Source: an uncultured Bacteroidales bacterium (GTDB lineage Bacteria; Bacteroidota; Bacteroidia; Bacteroidales; Bacteroidaceae). From it: a stretch of 64,000 nt of DNA. The translations under genes were made by a program, and so were the position numbers. The stretch covers positions 1 to 64,000 of the forward strand of contig CACYYM010000019.1 of NCBI GenBank assembly GCA_902778625.1, written 5' to 3'. Under the pieces are notes generated by a model. It made no database searches. It saw only the letters and a list, made by a program, of their open reading frames with translations, and was not told where the DNA came from. Below are positions 27,035 through 35,600 of this stretch, in pieces (position 1 is the first letter of the stretch; each line of letters opens with the position of its first letter).

Positions 27035-29542
27035 ATGAACATTTCATACAAATGGCTTAAAGAATATGTCGATACAACCCTGAGTGCACAGGAGGTTGCA
27101 GATGCTCTGACAAGTGCAGGTCTCGAGGTTGACAGCGTGGAAGAAGTGCAGACCATTAAGGGTGGTTTGGAAGGCTTGTATGTGGCTGAAGTGCTGACCT
27201 GCGAGCCGCATCCCGACAGCGACCACATGCATGTTTGCACTGTGAACGTAGGTCAGGGCGAACCTCTGCAGATTGTCTGTGGCGCTCCTAACGTTGCAGC
27301 TGGTCAGAAGGTTATTGCTGCCGTTGTTGGCACCAAGCTCTATGACGGCGACGAGTGCTTCACCATCAAGCGAAGCAAACTGCGTGGCGTCGAAAGTTTC
27401 GGCATGCTCTGTGCAGAAGACGAAATCGGCATTGGCAACGACCATAGCGGCATCATCGTGCTTCCCGCAGAAGCAAAGGTGGGCACACCTGCTGCGGAAT
27501 ACTATCATGTTGAGAGCGATTGGCTCATCGAAGTGGATATTACACCAAACCGAGCAGACGCTTGCAGCCATTATGGTGTGGCTCGCGACCTCTATGCTTG
27601 GCTCATTCAGAACGGATACAAGACCAGCCTTCATCGTCCAGACTGCGACAAGTTCAAGGTAGATGACGAGTCTCTGCCTATCAGCATAACTATTGACGAT
27701 CCAAACCTGTGTCCTCGCTATGTTGGCGTCACTCTGACAGGTTGTGAAGTCAAGGAGAGTCCCGAATGGTTGCAGAACAAGTTGCGCACCATTGGCCTTC
27801 GTCCCATCAACAATATCGTGGACATCACGAACTTCATCATGATGGCTTACGGTCAGCCTCTGCATTGCTTCGACGCAGATATGATTGAGGGCAAGCAAGT
27901 GATTGTAAAGACTTTGCCCGAAGGAACTCCCTTCGTGACGCTCGATGGCGTGGAGCATAAGCTCTCGAACCAAGACCTGGCAATCTGCAACGCTAAGGAA
28001 CCGATGTGTATCGCTGGTGTGTTTGGCGGAAAGGGTAGTGGTACGTACGACACGACTGTTAATGTCTTGCTCGAAAGTGCTTACTTCAATCCGACCAGCA
28101 TCCGCAGAAGTGCACGTCGTCACGGCTTGAGCACGGATGCAAGCTTCCGCTTCGAACGTGGCATTGATCCAAACGGACAGCTTTATGCTATCAAGCAGGC
28201 TGCCATTCTCGCAAAAGAACTGGCTGGTGCGAAGGTCAGCATGCAGATTGTCGATGTGCATCCGAAGCAATTGCCCGACTTCAAGGTTTCCCTGAAGTAC
28301 GATTATGTTGATAGTCTCATCGGCAAGCATATTCCTCAGGAAACCATCAAGAGCATCGTGACGAGCCTCGAGATGAAGATTGACAGCGAGACGAGCGAAG
28401 GCTTGGAACTCACGGTTCCCGCTTACCGCGTGGATGTTCAGCGTCCTTGCGACGTTGTGGAAGACATTCTTCGCATCTACGGATATAATAATGTGGAGAT
28501 ACCCACGACACTTAAGAACAGCTTGACCGTCAAGACAATTCACGATACGAGTCACAAACTGCAGAACATCATCGCCGAACAATTGGTTGGTGGCGGCTTC
28601 CGTGAAATACTGAACAACAGCCTGCAGCGCGGCGCTTACTACGACGGCCTCGAGTCATACAAGAGCGAGGAGTCTGTGAAGCTTCTCAATCCGCTCAGTC
28701 AGGATCTCAACGCTCTCCGCCAGACACTTCTCTTTGGCGGTTTGGAAAGCATAGCCCGCAACATCAGCTATCGCAACACCGACCTGCGCTTCTTCGAGTA
28801 TGGCAACTGCTATCGTTTCCAAGCGGAGAAGAAGTGTCCGGACATTATCCCTGGTGTAAGCAGCAGTCGCGACCCAGAGGTCATCAAGCATGTACTCGAT
28901 GCGTACAGCGAGGACTATCACCTCGGCCTCTGGCTGACAGGCAAACGCGTTCGTGGCAGCTGGGCTCATCCCGACGAGGACAGCTCGTTCGCTCAGCTCA
29001 AGGCTTACGTGATGAACATCTTCACCCGCCTCGGCGTACCATTCGGTCTGCTTGTCTTCACAGAAGGGAAGAGCGACATTTACAGCCAGAGCCTTAGCAT
29101 CCAGAACCGTGGCGGTAAGGTGTTGGCAGAGATGGGCATTGTCTCCGGCAAGCTCACCAAGGCATTCAGCATCGAGCAGCCTGTCTATTTCGCCGACATC
29201 CGCTGGAACCAGATTCTCCGCATCATACAGAAGCAGAACGTCACATACACCGAGATAAGCAAGTTCCCGGCAGTCAGCCGTGACCTCGCCCTGCTGCTCG
29301 ACAGCAATGTGCCTTTCGGAGAGGTGGAACGCATTGCCTATCAAACAGAGAAGAAGCTGCTCAAGGCAGTCAAGCTCTTCGACGTCTATGAAGGCAAGAA
29401 CCTGCCTGAAGGCAAGAAGAGCTATGCAGTGAACTTCATCCTGCAAGACTTTGAGAAGACAATGGGCGACAAGCAGATTGATGCCATCATGCAGAAACTT
29501 ATCAACAACCTGACTCAACAACTCGGAGCTGAACTCAGATAG
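27035..29542 (+). CDS. pheT: Phenylalanyl-tRNA synthetase beta subunit
   Basis: An 835-residue bacterial-type PheT, partner of PheS in the alpha2beta2 enzyme that charges tRNA-Phe. Domains in order: N-terminal MNISYKWLKEYVD; EMAP/tRNA-binding domain (about 40-150, with HPDSDHMHVC); B3/B4 editing domain (about 210-390, RYVGVTLTG, NNIVDITNF); B5 domain (about 400-475); catalytic-like core; and the C-terminal FDX-ACB anticodon domain (about 740-835, KFPAVSRDLALLLD). Length is normal. pheS is not adjacent. The yebC-like gene follows 24 bases downstream and is likely co-transcribed. Confidence 0.97.
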   Translation: MNISYKWLKEYVDTTLSAQEVADALTSAGLEVDSVEEVQTIKGGLEGLYVAEVLTCEPHPDSDHMHVCTVNVGQGEPLQIVCGAPNVAAGQKVIAAVVGTKLYDGDECFTIKRSKLRGVESFGMLCAEDEIGIGNDHSGIIVLPAEAKVGTPAAEYYHVESDWLIEVDITPNRADACSHYGVARDLYAWLIQNGYKTSLHRPDCDKFKVDDESLPISITIDDPNLCPRYVGVTLTGCEVKESPEWLQNKLRTIGLRPINNIVDITNFIMMAYGQPLHCFDADMIEGKQVIVKTLPEGTPFVTLDGVEHKLSNQDLAICNAKEPMCIAGVFGGKGSGTYDTTVNVLLESAYFNPTSIRRSARRHGLSTDASFRFERGIDPNGQLYAIKQAAILAKELAGAKVSMQIVDVHPKQLPDFKVSLKYDYVDSLIGKHIPQETIKSIVTSLEMKIDSETSEGLELTVPAYRVDVQRPCDVVEDILRIYGYNNVEIPTTLKNSLTVKTIHDTSHKLQNIIAEQLVGGGFREILNNSLQRGAYYDGLESYKSEESVKLLNPLSQDLNALRQTLLFGGLESIARNISYRNTDLRFFEYGNCYRFQAEKKCPDIIPGVSSSRDPEVIKHVLDAYSEDYHLGLWLTGKRVRGSWAHPDEDSSFAQLKAYVMNIFTRLGVPFGLLVFTEGKSDIYSQSLSIQNRGGKVLAEMGIVSGKLTKAFSIEQPVYFADIRWNQILRIIQKQNVTYTEISKFPAVSRDLALLLDSNVPFGEVERIAYQTEKKLLKAVKLFDVYEGKNLPEGKKSYAVNFILQDFEKTMGDKQIDAIMQKLINNLTQQLGAELR

Positions 29543-29566
29543 AAACAACATTAAATACTAAATACA

Positions 29567-30307
29567 ATGGGAAGAGCATTTGAATATCGCAAAGCGACTA
29601 AACTGAAGAGATGGGGCCACATGGCTAAGACTTTCACGCGTCTGGGCAAGCAGATTGCCATCGCCGTGAAGGCTGCAGGTCCCGAACCAGAGAACAATCC
29701 GGCACTCCGTAGCGTTATCGCTGTCTGCAAGCGCGAGAACATGCCGAAGGACAACATCGAGCGCGCCATCAAAAACGCCATGGGTAAGGACCAGAGTGAT
29801 TACAAGTCAGTAACTTACGAAGGATATGGCCCTCACGGCATCGCCATTTTCGTAGATACCCTGACCGACAACACCACCCGCACCGTTGCCGACGTTCGCA
29901 GCGTCTTCAACAAGTTCTCGGGCAACATGGGCACAACGGGCTCGCTCTCCTTCTTGTTCGACCACAAGTGCGTGTTCACCTTCAAGAAGAAGGAAGGCAT
30001 GGACATGGACGACTTCATCCTGGAGATGATTGATTGTGGCGTCGAGGAAGAATACGACGAGGAATACGACGAAGAGAAGGACGTAACGACCATCACCATC
30101 TACGGTGAGCCGACAAGTTTCAATGCTATCCAGAAGAAACTGGAAGCAGATGGTTACGAGGAAGTGGGCGGTGAGTTTACGTACATTCCCAACGACGTGA
30201 AGGACGTAACGCCCGAGCAGCGCGAGACTATCAACAAGATGGTTGAGAAGCTCGAGGAGTTCGACGATGTCCAGACCGTTTATACGAATATGAAGCCAGA
30301 AGAGTAA
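29567..30307 (+). CDS. YebC/PmpR family protein
   Basis: A 246-residue cytoplasmic protein of the YebC (TACO1) family, known as DNA-binding regulators and recently linked to resolving ribosome stalling. The family signature is clear: GRAFEYRKATKLKRWGHMAK, then FTRLGKQIAIAVK, NPALRSVIAVCKRENMPKDN, and YEGYGPHGIAIFVD. An acidic stretch EEEYDEEYDEEKD sits at about 163-175. It lies behind pheT with a 24-base gap and ends at a strong hairpin terminator. Confidence 0.93.
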   Translation: MGRAFEYRKATKLKRWGHMAKTFTRLGKQIAIAVKAAGPEPENNPALRSVIAVCKRENMPKDNIERAIKNAMGKDQSDYKSVTYEGYGPHGIAIFVDTLTDNTTRTVADVRSVFNKFSGNMGTTGSLSFLFDHKCVFTFKKKEGMDMDDFILEMIDCGVEEEYDEEYDEEKDVTTITIYGEPTSFNAIQKKLEADGYEEVGGEFTYIPNDVKDVTPEQRETINKMVEKLEEFDDVQTVYTNMKPEE

Positions 30308-30325
30308 GAAGTTATTTCATACGTA

Positions 30326-30360
30326 AGAAGCCCCGCCTTGATTATTTAGGTGGGGCTTCT
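30326..30360. terminator. Bidirectional hairpin terminator between yebC-like gene and dnaB
   Basis: A 13-bp stem: AGAAGCCCCGCCT at 30326-30338 pairs with AGGTGGGGCTTCT at 30348-30360, with one G-T pair and a 9-base loop. It lies between two convergent genes. The trailing T-run is weak on both strands. Confidence 0.8.
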
Positions 30361-30381
30361 CGTATATTATGATGCTTACTC

Positions 30382-31947
30382 TTAGAACTCGTCTTCTTGT
30401 GCGCCTTTCAGGCCAGAGAATGAATCGCCAGTGCCAAGTGCATTGGCGATTTTGTCGCTCTCTGCCATCTCTTCTGGTGTCATCTTAGGCGAGACATAAC
30501 GTCCGCCCATATCGCTCTCCTGCGTGCCAGGCAATGGAATGTTTGTTTCGAGGTCGGAGAAGCGTGCAAACTCGCTGCGGAATGCTAGCTTGATGTCGCC
30601 GACAGAGCCGTTGCGGTGCTTGGCAATGATGAACATCGCCTTGCCGTGCCAGTCATAGCCTTTGTCGTCAACAAACAACTTGTAGTACTCAGGACGATGG
30701 ATGAAGCAAACGATGTCGGCATCCTGTTCGATGGCACCAGATTCACGCAAGTCACTCAGCACGGGCTGTTTGCCTTCGAAGCCCTCACGGCTCTCGACAC
30801 CACGGTTCAGCTGACTCAATGCAATGACGGGAACGTTGAGTTCCTTCGCAAGACCTTTCAGGGCGCGGCTCACCATGCTAACCTCTTCCTGACGGTTGTT
30901 TGAGTAAACGCTTGCCTGCATCAACTGCAGATAGTCAATCATGATGGCTTTCACGCCGAGGTCGTGAACCAATCGGCGCGCTTTTGTTTGCAGTTCGAAG
31001 ACGCTGAGCGAAGGTGTGTCGTCGATGTAAATGGGTGCGTTGTAAAGTTGGCGAACACGTTTGTCAAGCTGTCCCCATTCGTACGGAGCCAATTGTCCGC
31101 TGCGAAGCTTCTCGCCGCTCAACTCGCTGACATTAATCATCAGTCGTTGCACAAGTTGCTGATTGCTCATCTCCAAGCTGAACATTGCGCAAGGAATCTT
31201 ATAATCGACAGCCATTCGTTTTATCATGGAGAGCGCGAACGCCGTTTTACCCATTGACGGACGTGCTGCGATGATGATGAGGTCGCTGTTCTGCCAGCCG
31301 TTCGTTATCTTGTCGAGTTCGTGGAAACCTGTCGGCAAGCCGCTCAAGCCGCCTTCCTTTGCCTGTGCCTTCTGAATGAGTTCATAGACCTGACTGATGA
31401 CGGGGTCGATCTGCGTGAAGTCCTTCTTCATGTTCTTCTGCGCGATTGCGTAGAGGTTGCTTTCTGCTTCTTGCATGAGGTCGGCCACGTCAATCGTGGC
31501 GTCGAAAGCCTTCGTCTGTATGATGCTGGCGAACGTGATGAGCTGACGTTGCAGGGACTTCTGAGCGATTATCTTGGCGTGATACTCAATATGTGCAGAG
31601 CTTGCCACCTGCGCATTGATTTGCATCAGATAGACTTCACCGCCTGCAGCTTCGAGGTTGTCGGTCGTCTCGAGCTGATTGATGACGGTCATGATGTCGA
31701 CTGGCTTCTGCTCGGCATTCAACGACTGAATTGCCTGATAGATAAGCTGATGCCTGTGGTCGTAGAAACTCTCAGGCTTGAGCAGTTCTGCCACAAGTCC
31801 ATACGAGTCCTGTTCCACCATGAGTGCACCCAAGACTGCCACCTCCATGTCGAGATTCTGTGGTTGCTTGTGTCCATATTGGTCAACCTGAGGCACTTCC
31901 ACAATCTTCGTAGTGCTCTGTCGCTTTCTTCCTTTCGTCTCAGCCAT
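30382..31947 (-). CDS. dnaB: Replicative DNA helicase DnaB
   Basis: A 521-residue hexameric helicase that unwinds DNA at the replication fork. The N-terminal DnaB domain (about 30-135, LDMEVAVLGALMVEQ) is followed by the RecA-like motor with Walker A ARPSMGKT, Walker B AIMIDYLQLM and the arginine-finger region LSDLRESGAIEQDAD. The start is taken as ATG 31947 (MAETKG). A longer frame would begin with TTG at 31974, only 8 bases past the -7 box, which is implausible. No intein is present. Confidence 0.95.
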   Translation of the reverse strand: MAETKGRKRQSTTKIVEVPQVDQYGHKQPQNLDMEVAVLGALMVEQDSYGLVAELLKPESFYDHRHQLIYQAIQSLNAEQKPVDIMTVINQLETTDNLEAAGGEVYLMQINAQVASSAHIEYHAKIIAQKSLQRQLITFASIIQTKAFDATIDVADLMQEAESNLYAIAQKNMKKDFTQIDPVISQVYELIQKAQAKEGGLSGLPTGFHELDKITNGWQNSDLIIIAARPSMGKTAFALSMIKRMAVDYKIPCAMFSLEMSNQQLVQRLMINVSELSGEKLRSGQLAPYEWGQLDKRVRQLYNAPIYIDDTPSLSVFELQTKARRLVHDLGVKAIMIDYLQLMQASVYSNNRQEEVSMVSRALKGLAKELNVPVIALSQLNRGVESREGFEGKQPVLSDLRESGAIEQDADIVCFIHRPEYYKLFVDDKGYDWHGKAMFIIAKHRNGSVGDIKLAFRSEFARFSDLETNIPLPGTQESDMGGRYVSPKMTPEEMAESDKIANALGTGDSFSGLKGAQEDEF

Positions 31948-31982
31948 ATCGTCGTGAAGTCTTATTTTGTTCAAATGTTTTG

Positions 31983-31990
31983 CAAAGATA
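31983..31990 (-). promoter_or_regulatory. -7 box (TATCTTTG), dnaB
   Basis: CAAAGATA on the + strand; on the - strand TATCTTTG, 35 bases before ATG 31947. Confidence 0.7.
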
Positions 31991-32005
31991 CGAAATTAAA
32001 TTGAG

Positions 32006-32054
32006 ATTTGAATATTGAAAATTGAAAAAAATAGAATGAGGAATGAAGAAATTT
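32006..32054. repeat. AT-rich heptad repeat upstream of the dnaB promoter
   Basis: Seven consecutive 7-base units keep phase: ATTTGAA, TATTGAA, AATTGAA, AAAAATA, GAATGAG, GAATGAA, GAAATTT. The tract begins 15 bases upstream of the dnaB -7 box and so covers its -33 region. Confidence 0.6.
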
Positions 32055-32174
32055 TAAGGAGGCAGTCACTTGATCCGACACAACGCGTTGCATGGCTCAA
32101 CAGTTCGTGTTTCCTCGTTCCACAGCCTGCATTTCCACATTCGACAGCCTTCGTTGCACAACTTCGCGTGCTGG

Positions 32175-32250
32175 GTTCGTTATACATACATGTATCTATA
32201 ATTATACATACATGTACATTTAATTATAGATACATGTATGTATAACGAAC
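32175..32250. repeat. Perfect 30-bp inverted repeat with internal 22-bp periodicity
   Basis: Bases 32175-32204 are the exact reverse complement of 32221-32250, with a 16-base loop. The AT-rich word TATACATACATGTA occurs at a 22-base spacing (starts 32181 and 32203), and a near copy starts at 32225. The dyad ATACAT-AC-ATGTAT has the same AC-centred plan as the dyad arrays. The 100 bases before it show only a weak ~22-base periodicity (TTCCACAGCC, TTCGACAGCC). Apart from this and the dnaB promoter region, the gap 31991-32304 holds nothing recognisable. Confidence 0.9.
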
Positions 32251-32304
32251 TCGACGTGAGCCGTTGACAATCTCTTGCCGACGAGACGTCTGCGCCCCCT
32301 TTAC

Positions 32305-32340
32305 GAAAAAAGGCAGCCCCCCGCTTTAGGAGCTGCCTTC
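32305..32340 (-). terminator. Rho-independent terminator of the GLUG-protein / small-peptide unit
   Basis: On the - strand, AAGGCAGC and GCTGCCTT form an 8-bp stem (32332-32339 with 32310-32317), extended by further G/C pairs and followed by a run of T residues. It lies about 95 bases past the stop of the 51-residue gene. Confidence 0.85.
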
Positions 32341-32435
32341 TACTATAGATAAAGGAAAGTATTCTTGACAGTTTGTGTCGAGACTGCTTTCGCTCTGCAA
32401 TATTCAAGCAAGCTTGATATTGCACTCGCTTATTC

Positions 32436-32591
32436 TCAGTCTTCGTCCCAGATGTCCCAGGCGTTTTCCTTTGTCAGAGAGTTTTCGCCGTCGACAGTCT
32501 TTTCGCTGTCTTCATTGACTTTCAGGCTTTCGGCAATCATCATGGCTGCCTGAGCCTGGTTCAATTCGATAGTTGGCTTAATGTACTTCAT
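32436..32591 (-). CDS. Small acidic peptide, 51 residues, unknown function
   Basis: A short open frame starting MKYIKPTIELNQ and ending ENAWDIWDED. It begins 30 bases after the stop of the giant GLUG protein and ends about 95 bases before a strong terminator, so it looks like a genuine second gene of that transcript. There is no signal peptide; the middle is mildly helical (QAQAAMMIAESLKV) and the C-terminal half acidic with two Trp. I recognise no named family. The MKYxKP start and acidic aromatic tail recall small Bacteroidales peptides of unknown role (from memory, not verified). It could be a regulatory peptide or precursor peptide. Confidence 0.65.
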   Translation of the reverse strand: MKYIKPTIELNQAQAAMMIAESLKVNEDSEKTVDGENSLTKENAWDIWDED

Positions 32592-32621
32592 AATGCTATT
32601 TGCGTTTTTACGATTTATTAT

Positions 32622-35600
32622 TTAACGAAGCACCTTTTTGCCATTCACGATATTGATGCCCTTCTGCATCTTGCCGATGCGCTGACCTGCAACATTGTAT
32701 ATTAAGCCGTTCTCGAGAGCGTTCTCGATGTTAGCAATGCCAGTTGCGTCGTCGTCGCCGAATGGATAGAATGGCTTAGCATCAGAACCTGTGAATACAA
32801 GGTAACCCTTGCCGACAGGAATCGTCGTGCCGATTGTAGCCTTCCAGAAGCCATAATCGTCTCCTTCTTCGGCGTTGTTGGGCAGACCGAGTACGTACTG
32901 AGTGCCGTCAGCAGTAACCTCTTCGGTTGTTGCTATCAGGTCGTTGGTAGTACCGAGCTCAGCAGAAGCTGCGTTTGCATAGAAGGTGTATGTGCCTTCA
33001 GCACCCTTCAGTACAACTGCTTCGCCAGCGGGGATAGCTGCAACGGGATCCAGATGAACGAAGTCCTTTCCTTCTACCTTCTGAGCAGCGAATACTTCTA
33101 CTTCTTCAGGAATGATGTTGACGTTACCAGGAGCAACGAAGGTAGCCCAGCCTGCTTCAGTAATCTCAACCTCTACAGGATTGCCCTGATAGTAGAGACG
33201 CCAGTTGTCGGAAACAATCCAGTCGCCGTCCTTCACGTCATCTGCTGCATCGCGGAAGAGACCAATCTTCAACTTGCCGTCAGCACCGACTTCAGCATCA
33301 ATGGTGTTGACGTATGTGCCAACCTGGAAGAACTTGGCTGCATCGCGGCAACCGTCGGGTATTACAATACCGCTTGCACCGCCACGTCCGAGGCCTGGGT
33401 AGTTGCCGCTGCCCTCGACGATGCTCTGCAGAGGTACGCAGTTCTCTTCACTGCCTGCGAACAGGTAAGCCAGCTGACGAACGTTGCCTTCATCTGCGCT
33501 TTCGAAGTTACCGTCGCGGTAGTAGCCGCTCATCTGTACGGTGTACTTACCAGCGGGCAGGCCTTCTACTTCCTGTACGAGATATACTTTACCCTTAGCC
33601 TTGGTGTTCCACATCTCGAATACATAGTCGCCTCCGGCATCGTTGCCTTTCCAGCCCCAAATCCAGCCAGCGTTGCGATCCCACTTAGAGAAGTCTCTCC
33701 AAGCAATTTCCTGAACATCTTCTTTCTCTGGTCTATTTTCTCCGAGTTCGTTGTTAGGAGCCCACTTGTCATCGCCTTCGAAGTCGTTCTGAGAGAATGT
33801 TGCCTGATGAACCAAGTGACCGAGGTCAATAGGATTCTCAGCGGTAGCCTGTTCTGCAAGAGCTGCGAACTCTTCGGGAGTGACGAGGAGCCACTTGTTG
33901 AAGTCGCTGTCAGCGCCAGCCTTGTCAGTATCGACTTGCAGACGGTCGTCGTCAGTCATGCCGAGATAGATGTTGTCGCCTGCGTTCTCGCAGTTAATGA
34001 TATGGTATGTGCCGTCAGCCAAAGCCTCGAATTCCCAAGCCCAGCCTGCATCGGTCGTGTTCCAGTCGCCACAGTCAACATAACCGTTGTGTCCGAGGCC
34101 ATCGTTTCTGCCACGAGTGCCGTTAGGCAGGTTGGTCTGGATGGTGTAGCGGTTTGCACCGGAGGAGTTAGCGTGCAGAACGCACTTAGCACCCATGTGG
34201 TTCAGAGAAGCGTGAGTACCCCAGTCGTTACCACCGGCCAGGAACATCTTGGCACCTACATTCAGGATGTAAGCAATCATGCCGTCAGCAGGAGCAGAAC
34301 CTGTGAAGTTCTCTGTGCGTGCGTCGAATGCGAGGCGGCGAGCCTTGCGAAGCTGGGCAAGTGCGGTTACTGCAGCGGCATGAGAGTTGGCATTCTTTCC
34401 AAGGTTAATAACTTCTGCATTGATGCCTTCCTCTTCTGCCAAAACGATTGTGGCATCCAGAGCCTTCTTCTCGCCATTATTGAAATATCTGTTAACCATA
34501 TCGCCAGCGGTATAGAGACCACCGTCGGCATAACGGCCACCCCAGTTCTGGTGAACGTGGAATGCGAATACATTGACAGTGCCGTCTGTCTTGATGAGAG
34601 CCTTCTGTGCGTCGGTGAGACGAACAACCTCGTCTTCATACCAACCGTCGGTCTCAGCCCAAATCAGTTCGCCATTGATGTAGTACTCGCAAGGAGCGTC
34701 GTCGTGAGCTGCGGGCATGAAGAGGTCAGAAGGAATCTCGCCATCAACGGTGAAATAGCGTACTGCATAAACATCAGCAGGACGTCCGTTGCCGAAGTTG
34801 GGCAGGTCCTGACCATAGTTCCAGCCTTCAACAGAGTAGCCGGGAGCATACCAAGCCTTGCCGTTGTTCTCTGCGGGAACGCCAATGATGACATTGTAGT
34901 TGGGATTGCCAGTGTTCCAGTCGCCGAAGTCGAAGTCGGCCTGAGCGACGTAAGTGTAAGCCTGATAAGAGCCGCCCCACTTCATAGAGGGCAGGATGCA
35001 CTCTGCATCGCCGTTTGCCGTCTCAACATTGAGGTCGGTGAAGGGAACATTGCTGTAAGCGTTGCCCCATGAATAAACCTTCAGGCCTGTGAAGTTGGGA
35101 TATGCATCGGTGCCAAGTGTCTGACCGAATGCCTCGCCCAGGTTGTAGCAAAGCTCGCCGCTTGCAACCTGTGTGTCTGTTGCTGCTAGGTTGTATGTGT
35201 TGATGAGGTTGCCGCCGCCACGAATGAAGCCGTCGCCTTCTCCGTTAACAACTGTACCGATGTTGTATGTGTTTTCGATAGTGGTATTGCCGCCGCCAGT
35301 CCAGCCTGTGATGGCACCTGACTCTTTGCCAGAGGTGACATTGCCGACGTTGTAGCAGTTGAGGATGTAGAAGTGAGCATTGCTGAGCTGGTTTACGCCG
35401 ATGATACCGGCGCCGTTAGCTTCGGCAGCTGTGATAGTGGCTTCGTTGCCGCAGTTGATGATGTTGAGCTTCTTGCTGGCATCACCTCCGTTAGAACCAC
35501 CGACGATGCCTGCAACATAGCTGTTGCCCTTAACAGAACCCTTAACTACAACATTCTTAATCGTTGCACCGTCTGTTGCTACACCGAAGAGACCCTGATA

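Noticed and set aside
31948..31974. Longer dnaB start at 31974
   Set aside because: It uses TTG and lies 8 bases from the -7 box; ATG 31947 leaves a normal leader.
33054..35072. Long open frame on the + strand opposite the GLUG-repeat gene
   Set aside because: Shadow of the real gene; hydrophobic, Val/Cys-rich composition typical of antisense translation.
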